A DNA stretch of 64,000 nt. Origin: JBOGUF01 sp050696075. GTDB lineage: Bacteria; Chloroflexota; Chloroflexia; Thermomicrobiales; UBA6265. A program made the position numbers and the translations under genes. Below are positions 51,496-60,995 of this stretch, one piece after another. Every line of letters starts with the position of its first letter. Within the stretch, counting starts at the first letter, position 1. The notes beneath the pieces are model-generated. The model had not been told where the DNA came from. It made no database searches and saw nothing but the letters and a program-made list of their open reading frames with translations. Where the stretch lies: contig JBOGUF010000128.1 in the NCBI GenBank assembly GCA_050696075.1, positions 62,001-126,000 on the forward strand, in the 5' to 3' direction.

Positions 51496-52563
51496 TCAAG
51501 TCGCGGCGCCCGTCCAAGCATCGGGATCGTCGGTGACATCGGCCGGCGTTACCGGGGTGCCGTCGCTCCATTCTCCCATCCATCGTTGAAACGACGTGCC
51601 GCCGAGGGCTTCGTCGCAGCCGATATTCTCGAAAGCGCAGGCAGTGAGGCCGTCGAAGAGCTTCCACGTGCCGTACCAGTCAAGCGCATCGAGCGTGCCA
51701 AGGACAGAACCAGTCAATGGCATAAAGTGGTCGGCGATGAGAGCCGGCTCGCCGTAGCGGTCGCTGTTGATCCGGATCAGATCCCGCCGGTCGAAGGGGA
51801 CTGCCGTCATGCCGGACCAGATGAGGCGGGCGCCGGTATCGCCGACGACATTGTCTTCTTCGCCGACGACCACGATGGCGTAGGTGGATGCGGGGATTCG
51901 CGAGAGATCGGCCAAGGGGGCGCCGAATCCGGGCGGCCCCGTGCCGCATTCGCGGCATCCGCCTGGCTCGATCGGCATGATCGCTTTCGGCGTTGGCAGG
52001 CCAGCTCCCTCGGCAATGGACGCCAGGTTGACGGCAAGGATGCCGCCCATCGAATGGCCCACTACGGCCACCTTGGACGGATCGATTGGCGCGCGGTCGC
52101 CCCTTTCCAACTGGGCGAGCGCGTGGCGGACCGCGGTGACGACGTTGGGTAGGAACTCCTCGGGCGCGACGGCGAGCGGAGTGGGGGTTTGGTAGTCGGG
52201 ATAGAGGACGACCGCGCCCCGCCGCGTGATGTGCTCGATCCAGATCAGGTAGGAAACAGGGTCAACGGCGGTGAAGCCGTGGAGAAAGATCACCAGCGGC
52301 AATGGTTCAAGCCCGCCCGCGGCGACGTTTCCGTCCGCGTCCGCGGGCTCGTACAGCCAGTAGCCAGTCGGTGGCTCGCCGAAGCGTGTGGCAACGACGC
52401 GATCGAAGGGCGCGGCCACGCCGCCCGGACCGGTCGGCGGCTGAGGCGGCGGCCGGGGAGATTCGGTCGTCGCCGACGCGCCCGCGTGGGCGACGACGAG
52501 CGCCGAGGCCAGGACAACGATGCGAATCGAGCGTGTTGACGGGAATGGTCTTGGGAGCGACAT
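51496..52563 (-). CDS. Secreted alpha/beta hydrolase
   Basis: A 355-residue exported protein with a signal peptide (RIVVLASALVVAHAGASA) and a Pro-rich linker. The hydrolase fold shows HGFTAVDPV near residue 95 (oxyanion hole), the nucleophile elbow GHSMGG near 165, and a late ADHF with a possible catalytic His near 280. Extra Cys residues (CRECG; ACAFENIGC) suggest two disulfides. A wall or extracellular ester is likely the target. Confidence 0.82.
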   Translation of the reverse strand: MSLPRPFPSTRSIRIVVLASALVVAHAGASATTESPRPPPQPPTGPGGVAAPFDRVVATRFGEPPTGYWLYEPADADGNVAAGGLEPLPLVIFLHGFTAVDPVSYLIWIEHITRRGAVVLYPDYQTPTPLAVAPEEFLPNVVTAVRHALAQLERGDRAPIDPSKVAVVGHSMGGILAVNLASIAEGAGLPTPKAIMPIEPGGCRECGTGPPGFGAPLADLSRIPASTYAIVVVGEEDNVVGDTGARLIWSGMTAVPFDRRDLIRINSDRYGEPALIADHFMPLTGSVLGTLDALDWYGTWKLFDGLTACAFENIGCDEALGGTSFQRWMGEWSDGTPVTPADVTDDPDAWTGAAT

Positions 52564-52674
52564 AGCGGCACACTTGGACGGAGACAGGTCGCGGCAACAT
52601 CGTAGCAAGCCACATCAGCGCGCAGAAGCGGCACCCGAAGCGGATGCCGGGCCGCACGTTCAAGCCTACAACGG

Positions 52675-53598
52675 TTACCCGACCGACTCTGAGCGCTCCG
52701 CAAGCCCGGCAACCGCCCGCTCCATCTTGCCCGGCGTCGCCCGAATGAGGACGACCGGGACCGTGGCACGTTCGAGCACGGACGTGGAAACGCTGCCCAG
52801 CAGACGCCGTTTCAATCCGCCGTGCCCCTGGGTTGCCATCACCACAAGGTCGCTCGGCCGCAAGATTGACAGAATCTGCTCCGAAATCATGCCGGCCGTG
52901 GGAACGAGCACTTCGTGGGTGACTAGCCCGGCGTGATCAATCAGCCGCGCGACCTGGCGTTCCAGATAGGTCGCCGTATCGCGCTCGAGGTCGTTCGTGC
53001 TGGCGGTCCAGCTTCCGAGGTCGACGACGCGAACAAGATGGAGCGCCGCCCCCAGCCGCTGGCTCAAGATCCTCGCGACGGGCAGTGCTTCCTCGGCGTT
53101 CTCGGACCCGTCGAGTGGAACGACGAGACGAGCCAAGGGGTGCGCCGTGCGGCGCTCGTCGCGGATCACAAGCGTCGGGACGGCGGCATGGCGAACGACA
53201 TGGGCCGACGTGCTGCCGACCAGAAGCCGCGTCGCCCCGTGACCGCGCGTCATCATGACGATGAGGTCGGCGTCGGCCGAGGCGCCGACGATGCATGGGC
53301 CGGATTTGCCGGCCGCGACCACGACGTCGACGTCGCGTCCCTGCGCGCGCAACGGGAAACAGACGAGATCGAGATAATCCGCGGGGGACGACACCATCCA
53401 GGTGCCGCCATTGGGAGGCACTTCGTCCAGCGCCCAACGGCCGCGGGCCGCTGACAGCGTGATCGGAGCGCAGGCGAGCAGGCGCACCGTCTGGCTCGGT
53501 ATCAGCGCCACGTAGCGCAGCGCCCGCTCGGCAAGTTCCGACCCGTCGAGCGGGACGAGGATGGGCTGCCGCGCCTCGGTCTGCCCGTTCGCGCTCAT
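52675..53598 (-). CDS. Two-domain universal stress protein
   Basis: A 307-residue protein of two tandem Usp domains. Each begins with LVPLDGS or VVPLDGS and ends with an ATP-binding-type G-x2-G-x9-G-S/T block (TRGHGATRLLVGSTSAHV; TQGHGGLKRRLLGSVSTSV). The ATP-binding pattern is conserved in both. Such proteins act in stress tolerance. GAGGAG lies nine bases before the ATG at 53598. It heads a run of stress-type genes on the same strand. Confidence 0.92.
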   Translation of the reverse strand: MSANGQTEARQPILVPLDGSELAERALRYVALIPSQTVRLLACAPITLSAARGRWALDEVPPNGGTWMVSSPADYLDLVCFPLRAQGRDVDVVVAAGKSGPCIVGASADADLIVMMTRGHGATRLLVGSTSAHVVRHAAVPTLVIRDERRTAHPLARLVVPLDGSENAEEALPVARILSQRLGAALHLVRVVDLGSWTASTNDLERDTATYLERQVARLIDHAGLVTHEVLVPTAGMISEQILSILRPSDLVVMATQGHGGLKRRLLGSVSTSVLERATVPVVLIRATPGKMERAVAGLAERSESVG

Positions 53599-53675
53599 CG
53601 TGGCATCTCCTCGGACCAGGCGCGGTCGGCAATCGGCACCGGTATTGAATCGATGCGCGGCGCCCAAAGCGGGCT

Positions 53676-54050
53676 CTAGAGTCCTAAGAGCTTCGCTTTG
53701 GCGGCCTCGAACTCGGTGTCGCTGAGCGCCCCCGCATCCTTCAACCGCGCGAGCTGTTGGATCCGGGCGATCAGGTCGTCTCCGGTCGTCGGTCCCGCGG
53801 TGGCAGGCATGGCGGCTTGAGCCTCCTGGGCCTGCATCGAGGCCATCTGTGCTTGCAGCTCGGCGATCTGCTGCTGGGACTCGAAGGCTGCTTGGTGAGC
53901 CGACGCTGTCTGCGCACTGGCCTGTTGCTTGGTTTGCTGACGGGCCGCGACGGAGCCGGCAACGGCCGTCGCCGTCCCGGCGACCACCACCGTCCGTGCC
54001 ATCGTCCCGACCAGTCCCGGTCCTCCGCGGTTTCGTGATCGACGCAGCAT
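53676..54050 (-). CDS. SHOCT-domain protein
   Basis: A 124-residue protein with one hydrophobic segment near residues 16-36, a long Gln/Ala-rich coiled coil, and a C-terminal SHOCT domain (LARLKDAGALSDTEFEAAKAKLL). SHOCT domains often sit at the ends of membrane proteins of unknown role. GGAGG lies eight bases before the ATG. Confidence 0.85.
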   Translation of the reverse strand: MLRRSRNRGGPGLVGTMARTVVVAGTATAVAGSVAARQQTKQQASAQTASAHQAAFESQQQIAELQAQMASMQAQEAQAAMPATAGPTTGDDLIARIQQLARLKDAGALSDTEFEAAKAKLLGL

Positions 54051-54091
54051 TGTTCTGTCCTCCCGTACTTACGCGAAGGAGGTCGCCGGCC

Positions 54092-54520
54092 CTAGCCCGC
54101 GGCTCCGGCCGTCGCCAGGATCTCTTCCACGACCACGCGCGGTATGCGCTTGTTGAGGACGATCTCACCCTGCGCCTTGCGGAAGGCCTCGGCGAAAGTG
54201 GCCGCCCAGGTGTTCTCGAAGAGCAGCAACGCCTCCGAGGAGTTCGGCTCCAGTCCGGTCGCGAAGTACTGGGCGTCCTCTTCGCTCAGCAGCCCGGACA
54301 CCTCGGCGACGAGCGGATCGAAGGTCGTGAGGACCGCCTCACCGAGGCCGTCGATCTCGGCGACGTCGACTACGCCGTTCTCGTCCTTGCTGACAAAGAG
54401 CAGGTCGATAATGCGGATCGTGCCGGTCTCGACAAGCTCCTGCAGCGCCGGGGCGAGCTCGCCGGTGAACTGGTTGCCGGGGAATTTGACGACGAGCAGC
54501 TCGATCGGGCCGTACGGCAT
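54092..54520 (-). CDS. DUF6325-family protein
   Basis: A 142-residue protein with the family start GPIELLVVKFPGN, the acidic strand IIDLLFVSKDENGVV near residue 45 and NTWAATFAEAFRKAQGEIV near 110. In several phyla DUF6325 genes lie beside SHOCT and DUF1269 genes, as here. GGAGG lies six bases before the ATG at 54520. Function unknown. Confidence 0.85.
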   Translation of the reverse strand: MPYGPIELLVVKFPGNQFTGELAPALQELVETGTIRIIDLLFVSKDENGVVDVAEIDGLGEAVLTTFDPLVAEVSGLLSEEDAQYFATGLEPNSSEALLLFENTWAATFAEAFRKAQGEIVLNKRIPRVVVEEILATAGAAG

Positions 54521-54564
54521 GGTTGACCTCCGTCTCTCGCCTCGAGTATCGGCGGGTGGGCTAG

Positions 54565-55239
54565 TCACGGGCCGGGGATGGCGGTCGTAGCGCTCGGCAG
54601 CGGACCGGGCTGGGCCCGTATCCATCGCTCCGCAGGCAGATCAATCCGCTCGATCCACCGCATCTGGTTGATGATGCCGAAGACGGCGACGCCGGTCCAG
54701 GCGAGGAGCCAGAACTAGGAGTCGTCGATCATGGCCCAGACCGCGCCGTTGTCCAACTCTTCCAGGTTGATCCGGTCGACGATGAGCATCGCCCCGGCGA
54801 CGACCCCAGTGGCGCCGGCGAAGGCGGTGCTGAAGAGAACAATGTAGATCGGAATCGCCAGGACGAGCGCCGCCAATGCAACGAGTACCGCCCCGGCCGC
54901 CGCCACCAGAAAGACGATCCACTCGGCGTCCACGCCGATCGCCGCCATTAGACCGGAGCCGGCGAGGGCGCCGACCGACCCAGCCGCAATGATCGCGCCG
55001 GCGTACCAGATGAGGTACGACAGTAGGGCAAAGACGAGGCCGACGACCAAGCCAAAGACCCAGCCGACGACGGTGCTGAGAAAGCTGTCGCCGAAGACGG
55101 CGGAAGCGATGCTGGCCCCCGTAAAGAAGCCGGCGACGAAGCTCCAGATCGGGAGCAAGTAGAACCAGAGGCGCAGCCCGAGCAGGCAGACGGTCGCTCC
55201 CACTAGGATCACGAATAGACCGACAAGGAACTCTTCCAT
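54565..55239 (-). pseudogene. DUF4203/TMEM198-like membrane protein with in-frame amber stop
   Basis: The first 174 codons give about six hydrophobic segments (FYLLPIWSFVAGFFTGASI, VVGWVFGLVVGLVFALLSYL and others) of the DUF4203/TMEM198 type. A TAG at 54715-54717 follows AMIDDS. The frame then stays open for 49 more codons, starting FWLLAWTGVAVFGIINQMRW, which looks like the last membrane helix and tail. The TAG replaces a codon that is probably Trp (TGG) in relatives. The shortened form may still work, or the gene may be newly inactivated. Confidence 0.7.
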
Positions 55240-55264
55240 CGCCTCGCTCCTTGCTCCCGAGATC

Positions 55265-55750
55265 CTAGGCCGCGGCGAACGCTTCTTGGAGCGCCGCCTC
55301 CTGGTCGTCCGAGAGATTCGTCTGGATGATCTTCCCTCCGAACTCCTTCATCTCGGCGATCACCCTGTCGGGCGTTGCCTGATGGATGAGCAGGAAGAGC
55401 GCCGAGGATCCCGGTTCGATCTCGGCGCCGGCTTCTTTGATGAAGCGGTCGTCGATGCCGAGATCCAGCATCTTGCCGGAGAGGGCGCCGGATGCGGCGC
55501 CGACCATCGCGCCCAAGGCCGGCACCAGGAAGATCAGGCCGATGAGCATGCCCCAAAACGCCCCCGAGAGCGCTTTCACGCCGGTGAGGTTCACCGCCTG
55601 CTTGATCTTGACCTTCCCATCCTCCCGACGCACGACGACGACCGCGTCGTCGAGGCCGACCAGCTCCTGCCGCTGGAGCTGCAGGATTCTGTCCCGTGCC
55701 CGTTCGGCGGTCTGTTCCCCTTCATACGCCACAACCACCAGATGACCCAC
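55265..55750 (-). CDS. DUF1269-family protein
   Basis: A 161-residue protein. The N-terminal half has an alpha-beta ferredoxin-like region (HLVVVAYEGEQTAERARDRI; DDAVVVVRREDGKVKIKQ), followed by a hydrophobic hairpin with Gly-rich GAFWGMLIGLIFLVPALGAM and a C-terminal beta-alpha part. This layout matches DUF1269 membrane proteins linked to stress. GAGGAGG lies before the GTG at 55750. The next gene starts after 25 bp. Confidence 0.85.
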   Translation of the reverse strand: MGHLVVVAYEGEQTAERARDRILQLQRQELVGLDDAVVVVRREDGKVKIKQAVNLTGVKALSGAFWGMLIGLIFLVPALGAMVGAASGALSGKMLDLGIDDRFIKEAGAEIEPGSSALFLLIHQATPDRVIAEMKEFGGKIIQTNLSDDQEAALQEAFAAA

Positions 55751-55969
55751 CGCTTCCTCCTCTCGGCTGAAACCCGCGGCGGCGCCACGGGGAACGACTC
55801 GACCCGGTTGCCACCGGTCCTGACCGCATCGTGGCCCACCCGCGGACCGATGGCATCGGTCGAAAGTTGTACGCCCACGGTTGCAACCGGACCCTCGCCA
55901 GGGCATCACCGCCGGCGCGAGCAACATCATTGACAGTGGGCAAACGGAGAGGATTGGTTGGAGCCTTCT

Positions 55970-56128
55970 TTAGATGAGTTGAAGGGACCGCGCAACACTG
56001 ACCGCCTGCGTTCGACTGCTGGCGGTGAGCTTCTCGAGGATCGTGCTGAGGTGGCGCTTGACCGTCGGCAAGGAAATGAATAACTGGTCTGAGATTTCGC
56101 GGTTCGAAAGACCGATAGATACCAGTAC
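55970..56128 (-). pseudogene. LuxR-type helix-turn-helix remnant
   Basis: The 53 codons encode the end of a LuxR regulator: GLSNREISDQLF, then TVKRHLSTILEKL and SSRTQAV, to a stop. The part before GLSNRE (the receiver and the start of the HTH) is missing. At about 56115-56125 the sequence switches to the opposite-strand transporter. It cannot be expressed as a normal regulator. Confidence 0.7.
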
Positions 56129-56863
56129 GCGCTTTACGCCGTCCTCGGCGCGCTCGTTGTCATCGCCCTCCTGACCGTGCCGTCAGGCGCGCCGCTGCGA
56201 GACCCGGAGACTGACAAGATCATCGGCACCACGCCGTTCATGGACAGCTTGATCTTCATGATCACGCTGATCTTCCTGGTTGCCGGCATTGGGTATGGCA
56301 TCGGCGCGGGAACGATCAAGAGCAGCACCGACGTCGTCAATGGCGTGACGAAGACCTTCGCCGGCCTGGCGGGCCTCGTCTTCATGCTGCTGGTGATCAG
56401 TCAGTTCATCGCCTACTTCAATTTTACCAACATGCCCCAAGTCATCGCCGGCGGGATGGCGCACCTGCTCGAGCGGGCCGACGTCAACGAAGTCGTGTTG
56501 TTGGTGGGCTTCATACTCGTCATCGCGCTGCTCGACATCATCATGCCTGGCGCTCTGCCGAAGTGGGCTATCTTCGCGCCCATCTTCATCCCACTCTTTA
56601 TCAATCTGGGCGTCTCGCCCCAGACGGTACTCGCCGCGTACCGCATTGGCGATTCGCCGATGAACGTCATCACCCCGCTGATGGTCTACCTGCCCTTCAT
56701 CGTCATCGTGGCCCAGCGGTATGTGAAGGATGCCGGCATCGGCACGATCATCTCGCTCATGATCCCGTATACGCTGATCGTCCTGCTCATATGGATCGTG
56801 TTCTTCGTGCTCTGGTACCTGGTGGGTATTCCGCTGGGACCGGGCTATCCGGTCGATGTGTAG
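56114..56863 (+). pseudogene. AbgT-family transporter, 5'-truncated
   Basis: The C-terminal half of an AbgT (p-aminobenzoyl-glutamate) transporter. From about 56125 the frame matches the family, with DSLIFMITLIFLVAGIGYGIGAG, FIAYFNFTNMPQVIAGG, DIIMPGALPKWAIFAPIFIP and a final LVGIPLGPGYP. The first ~250 residues are missing. An in-frame GTG at 56177 exists but a half transporter is unlikely to work. The lost half ends at the LuxR remnant. Confidence 0.75.
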
Positions 56864-57078
56864 TGATGCCCGGGATTGAGACGTGGTGCTGGGGCCTGGC
56901 AACAACGTGATCGACGCCTCGCCGACGACGTCGGGATGGAACCAGCTCCGTTGTCCGGCGAGGACGTGTCCGACCCCACGTGCTCCCATGAGTAGGCACA
57001 ATCGGCTGCTGATCGCGGCGTCCGCGAGTAGACGATGGTCTTCGGCCGGCCCGATTGGCTACGGCAAGGGGCTTTGCG

Positions 57079-58407
57079 TTGGCAACTGATCCGATCCGAC
57101 GGGTGCGCGAGCGCACCCACGATTCCGCCCTCGACCTCGACGCCGAGCACGCGCTGATCCGCTTCGCCGGTCTGCCGCCGTCGGAGGACGCGCCGTACCT
57201 AACGATTTATCTCGACTGGCGTCCCGCGGGAGGGGATCCAGGACGGCTGCCGGCCGACGATCCCCGGCCGTCCGAGCGGCGCGCGGCTCGTTCCTCGGGA
57301 CCGGTCCGTCGTCGACCGGGGCGGCGCCAGATGGAGCGGAACCTGGCCGAGATCGTGGCTGGGTATGGACCGCGCGGCGCGGCGTTCGACAGCGTGAACA
57401 CCGACGTCGAGCGGCTAGCCTCCTACCTTGAGGAGGGACTCGACCCGTCCGCCCAGGGCGCGGTGATTGTCGCGTCCGCCCATCTCGGGGTATTCGAGCC
57501 CCTGGCGCTCGGATTGCCGGTCCCAACCCGGGTCGCCGCTGGACCGGCCCCGGCGCTTTTCCACCTTGCCTTTCTCGCGGACGACCACCCCACCTACGCG
57601 GTGCTGATGGCCGACCAGCAGGAGGCGACCGTGACCCTGATCGACCAGGCGACCGCCCGGCACAGCGTTTCCTTGGAGAGCAGCGACTACCCCCGTTGGC
57701 AGAAGACGGGCGGCTTGTCGCAGCGCCGTCTCAAGGCTCCGGCTGGCGAGCGGATGGCCGCGTTCGCGCGGGGGATCGCCGAGGAGACCCGGCGGGCGCT
57801 GGACGAGGCCGAAGTCGATATGCTGGTCGTCGCCGGGAGCGAGGTGATGGCGTCGGCTCTCAACCCGGAGTTCCACCACACCGTCGCGGAGCGGATCATA
57901 GCCAACCTCCGGCTCGACCTCATCACGCCGATGGACGAGGTCATCGAGACGACTTTGCCTCTGGTCGCCCAGGCCGAGCGCGATCGCGAGATCCAGGCGG
58001 TCGCGGCACTGCGCGACGCAATCGGGACGGGGGGTCGGGGTGTGGCCGGCGTCGACGCAACGCTGACCGCACTCCAAGCCGGGCAGGTCGGGACGTTGAT
58101 CGTGGTGGACGACTTTGCGGCCGCCGGCTGGGCCGACTACCGCAAGCCCGTCTTTGGGGTCGGCCCGGTGCCGCGCCAGCACCCGACGGGTGGTGATCCG
58201 GCCGCGTTGCGGCCGGTCGCCCTCGCGGACGAATTGGTGCGGCTGGCCCTGCTGACCGGCGGCGACGTTCAGATCGTTCACACCGCCGCGACGTACCCCG
58301 CCGATCCCGCAGCGCCACTCCCGACCGCGGGCCGGTCGATGCGATCGGAGACGGCGGCACTACTCGACGAATCGGGTGGGGTCGGGGCGCTCCTTCGCTA
58401 CGCTTGA
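57079..58407 (+). CDS. baeRF/Vms1-like release-factor-family protein
   Basis: A 442-residue protein of the bacterial eRF1-like (baeRF10/Vms1-like) group. The N-terminal domain reads PYLTIYLDWRPAGGD and continues with a basic Arg/Pro-rich loop, then GAVIVASAHLGVFEPLALG. The middle domain has a release-factor-like helix QKTGGLSQRRLKAPAGERM near residue 205 (with a Gly-Gly-Leu-Ser core). The C-terminal part has LIVVDDFAAAGWADY. Relatives rescue stalled ribosomes or bind them. The TTG start with AAGGGG seven bases upstream is preferred over an earlier TTG. Confidence 0.75.
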   Translation: MATDPIRRVRERTHDSALDLDAEHALIRFAGLPPSEDAPYLTIYLDWRPAGGDPGRLPADDPRPSERRAARSSGPVRRRPGRRQMERNLAEIVAGYGPRGAAFDSVNTDVERLASYLEEGLDPSAQGAVIVASAHLGVFEPLALGLPVPTRVAAGPAPALFHLAFLADDHPTYAVLMADQQEATVTLIDQATARHSVSLESSDYPRWQKTGGLSQRRLKAPAGERMAAFARGIAEETRRALDEAEVDMLVVAGSEVMASALNPEFHHTVAERIIANLRLDLITPMDEVIETTLPLVAQAERDREIQAVAALRDAIGTGGRGVAGVDATLTALQAGQVGTLIVVDDFAAAGWADYRKPVFGVGPVPRQHPTGGDPAALRPVALADELVRLALLTGGDVQIVHTAATYPADPAAPLPTAGRSMRSETAALLDESGGVGALLRYA

Positions 58408-58628
58408 GCGTGTCCGAGACTCGCGGTCAGGAATCTGGAATATGACGAGGTGGTGGAGCGGGAACCAAGAAGGGGGCACGAGCCACGAAGGCTCGCTCCT
58501 CGTCGGTCAGGTCGCAAGGGGAGAGCGTCCGATTCATCCGTCAAGGCGATCCCAAGTCCGTCGCAGGCTCGAGCGAACGGCGAAGTATGGCGCGGTGAAG
58601 CCGTGGCGAACCCGCCCAGGGACGTAGC

Positions 58629-59172
58629 ATGGCCCGCGGCGATGTGCAACACATCGAGCTCACCTTCGGCGACATCGACGAGCTGTTCTTAGCGCCCGCC
58701 CTGGACCCGTTCAACGGACAGTTCCCCGCGCTGTCCGGCATCGAGCAGCTCGTGGCCGAGCCGCGGCCGCGCGCGGGAGCGACCGCCGCGGACCACGATC
58801 TTCCTGCCGGCGGATCGCCTGTCCTATGGATTCGAGGGGCGATATAAAGCGGCGTTGCAGGGCTACTGCGCGGCGTGCATCCAGCAGATCGGACTGGAGC
58901 AAGCTTGTATTGAGCGGCAGGGCTTGAAGGAGTTGTGGGCTGGCCTGCTTTTCCTCACCGTGTGTTTGCTGACGTCCGGCTGGGTCGAGGTCAGGGACTG
59001 GAGGTCGGAGTTCCTGGCCCATTTCCTGAGCGTGGGTTTGGTGATCGTCGGCTGGATCGCGATCTGGCATCCGGTCGAACTGCTGCTCTTCGAACGGTGG
59101 CCAATGACGCGAGATCGGGGAATCTATCAGAGCATTCGCGACATGGAACTGGACATTCGAGCCATAGCGTAG
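58629..59172 (+). pseudogene. Membrane protein gene with a frameshift
   Basis: The first frame (58629-58847) starts MARGDVQHIELTFGDIDELF and ends after ~72 codons. The following frame, open from about 58780, gives RTTIFLPADRLSYGFEGRYK, a Cys pair in GYCAACIQQI, and two hydrophobic segments (LLFLTVCLLTSGWVEV; HFLSVGLVIVGWIAIWHPVELLL). The two halves overlap near a G/C-rich run at 58770-58800. A single-base frameshift explains the split. Family not recognised. Confidence 0.65.
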
Positions 59173-59421
59173 TTGGGTCCGCGGTCGAATCGGTTGCGCC
59201 AACTTCCAAACTACCGCCGACAGCATCGTCTCTGCCGGCATGTGCATCCGGGATGAACCGAAGTTAGGTGAGAAGAGGAATCGGTCACGCCGCGCGTAGA
59301 TTTCGAGCGGCGTTGCAACCGTCGCCCTACACCCTTCGGCCGATGCCGGTGGGTCGCCCGTGAACTACGATCCGGCCTGGAGGATCGTTCCTGTCAACGG
59401 TTTACACGAATGGAGTTCACC

Positions 59422-60927
59422 ATGATCGTCCAGGCGGTCGATCCCATCCCCTCGCGGACACACCTCGGGTCGATCTCGCTCGAGGTGGCCCTGTCTCTCC
59501 CGTCCTCGACCGGCGCCGTCGGCGTTCCGGTCGGGCAACGCGGAGCGGTCCCTGAGGTGCTCGGATTCGAGCGCACCGCGTTGACAGCGTTGGGTTTCGA
59601 GGCGAAGGCCGGGCAGACGCTGCGCGTCCCCCGCCCCGATGGATCGACGCTGGTGGCCGTCGGGATCGGGGATGCGCGGGCCCTCGACGCGGCCACGTTG
59701 CGCGACGCCGCGGCTGCCTTCGCGCGGGCAGGCGACCGGTACGGTCACGTGGCGTTTGACCTCGGCGACGTGGCGGCGGAGTCGGATGACATCACGGGGC
59801 AGGCGGTGGTGGAAGGCGTCCTGCTGGCCCGCTACCGCTATGACGCGCTCAAAAGCGAGCCGACTACCGTGCCCCTGTCCAAACTCACGATCGTGACCAG
59901 CTCGGCGCACGCGGATGGTATCGAGCGAGGAGCGGAACGAGGTCGGCTGACGGCCGCGGCGGCCGCGCTGGCGCGCGACCTGGCCAATGCGCCGCCGGCC
60001 TACATGACCGCGACTCGGATAGCGGAAGTCGCGGAAACGATCGCGGCCGAAGCCGGTCTCGGGGTCGAGGTGTTCGACAAGGAGGCGCTCCAGCGGATCG
60101 GATGCGGTGGTCTCCTCGGGGTCAACGCGGGCAGCACCGAGCCGCCTCGCATGATCAAGTTGACCTACCGGCCGTCAACCGATGGGAGCGGCGGTCACCT
60201 AATTCTCGTCGGCAAAGGCGTCATGTACGACTCGGGTGGCATCAGCATCAAGCCGTCCGACGCGAGCCACGCCACGATGAAGATGGACATGTCCGGCGCC
60301 GGCGCGGTGCTGGCGGCTATGTCGGCGCTCCCCGCCCTTGGCTGTCGCAGCACCGTGACCGCCTACCTGATGTGCACGGACAACATGCCCTCCGGCACCG
60401 CCAAGAAACTCGGCGACGTGCTGACTATCTACGGCGGCAAGACGGTCGAGGTGATCAACACCGACGCCGAGGGCCGGCTCATCCTGGCCGATGCACTGGT
60501 GCTGGCGTCCGAGGAAGAGCCCGACGCCATTGTCAACATCGCCACCCTGACCGGAGCCGCTATGCGGGCGCTCGGCGAGAAGACGGCGGCCTTGTATGGG
60601 ACCGACGAGCGGTTGATCAAGCAGGTCGAGGCGGCCGCGCGCCAGACCGACGAATCGGTCTGGCGGTTGCCGCTCGACCCGCGCTACCGCAACGAGCTCA
60701 ACTCCACGACGGCGGACCTCAAGAACATCGGCGGTCAGTTCGCGGGATCGACCACAGCCGCCCTTTTCCTGGCCGAGTTCGTCGGCGACATGCCATGGGC
60801 CCACCTCGACATCGCCGGCCAGTCGAGCATCGACAGGGACGAGTCGTGGCGATCAGAAGGAGCCAGCGGATTCGGCACCCGCTTGCTGATCGATCTGGCT
60901 CTGAATTTCACGCCGCCGCGCGCCTGA
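59422..60927 (+). CDS. pepA: Leucyl aminopeptidase (M17)
   Basis: A 501-residue cytosolic peptidase of the M17 family. The two metal ions are held by VGKGVMYDSGG near residue 263 and NTDAEGRLILADAL near 347, and the latter is the family signature. The catalytic Lys and Arg are present. The first ~180 residues are the N-terminal regulatory domain. GGAG lies six bases before ATG 59422; an ATG at 59410 is also in frame. It would free N-terminal residues from peptides. Confidence 0.95.
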   Translation: MIVQAVDPIPSRTHLGSISLEVALSLPSSTGAVGVPVGQRGAVPEVLGFERTALTALGFEAKAGQTLRVPRPDGSTLVAVGIGDARALDAATLRDAAAAFARAGDRYGHVAFDLGDVAAESDDITGQAVVEGVLLARYRYDALKSEPTTVPLSKLTIVTSSAHADGIERGAERGRLTAAAAALARDLANAPPAYMTATRIAEVAETIAAEAGLGVEVFDKEALQRIGCGGLLGVNAGSTEPPRMIKLTYRPSTDGSGGHLILVGKGVMYDSGGISIKPSDASHATMKMDMSGAGAVLAAMSALPALGCRSTVTAYLMCTDNMPSGTAKKLGDVLTIYGGKTVEVINTDAEGRLILADALVLASEEEPDAIVNIATLTGAAMRALGEKTAALYGTDERLIKQVEAAARQTDESVWRLPLDPRYRNELNSTTADLKNIGGQFAGSTTAALFLAEFVGDMPWAHLDIAGQSSIDRDESWRSEGASGFGTRLLIDLALNFTPPRA

Positions 60928-60995
60928 ACCTGGATCAATAAGCATCGTTCCGCCCCACGCCTATGCCGCGGAGCGTCCGAGGGAGGTGATTCGGC

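Noticed and set aside
58408..58628. Possible group II intron or RNA gene
   Set aside because: The stretch has some short repeated phrases in translation, but I see no domain V hairpin, no reverse transcriptase and no clear RNA family.
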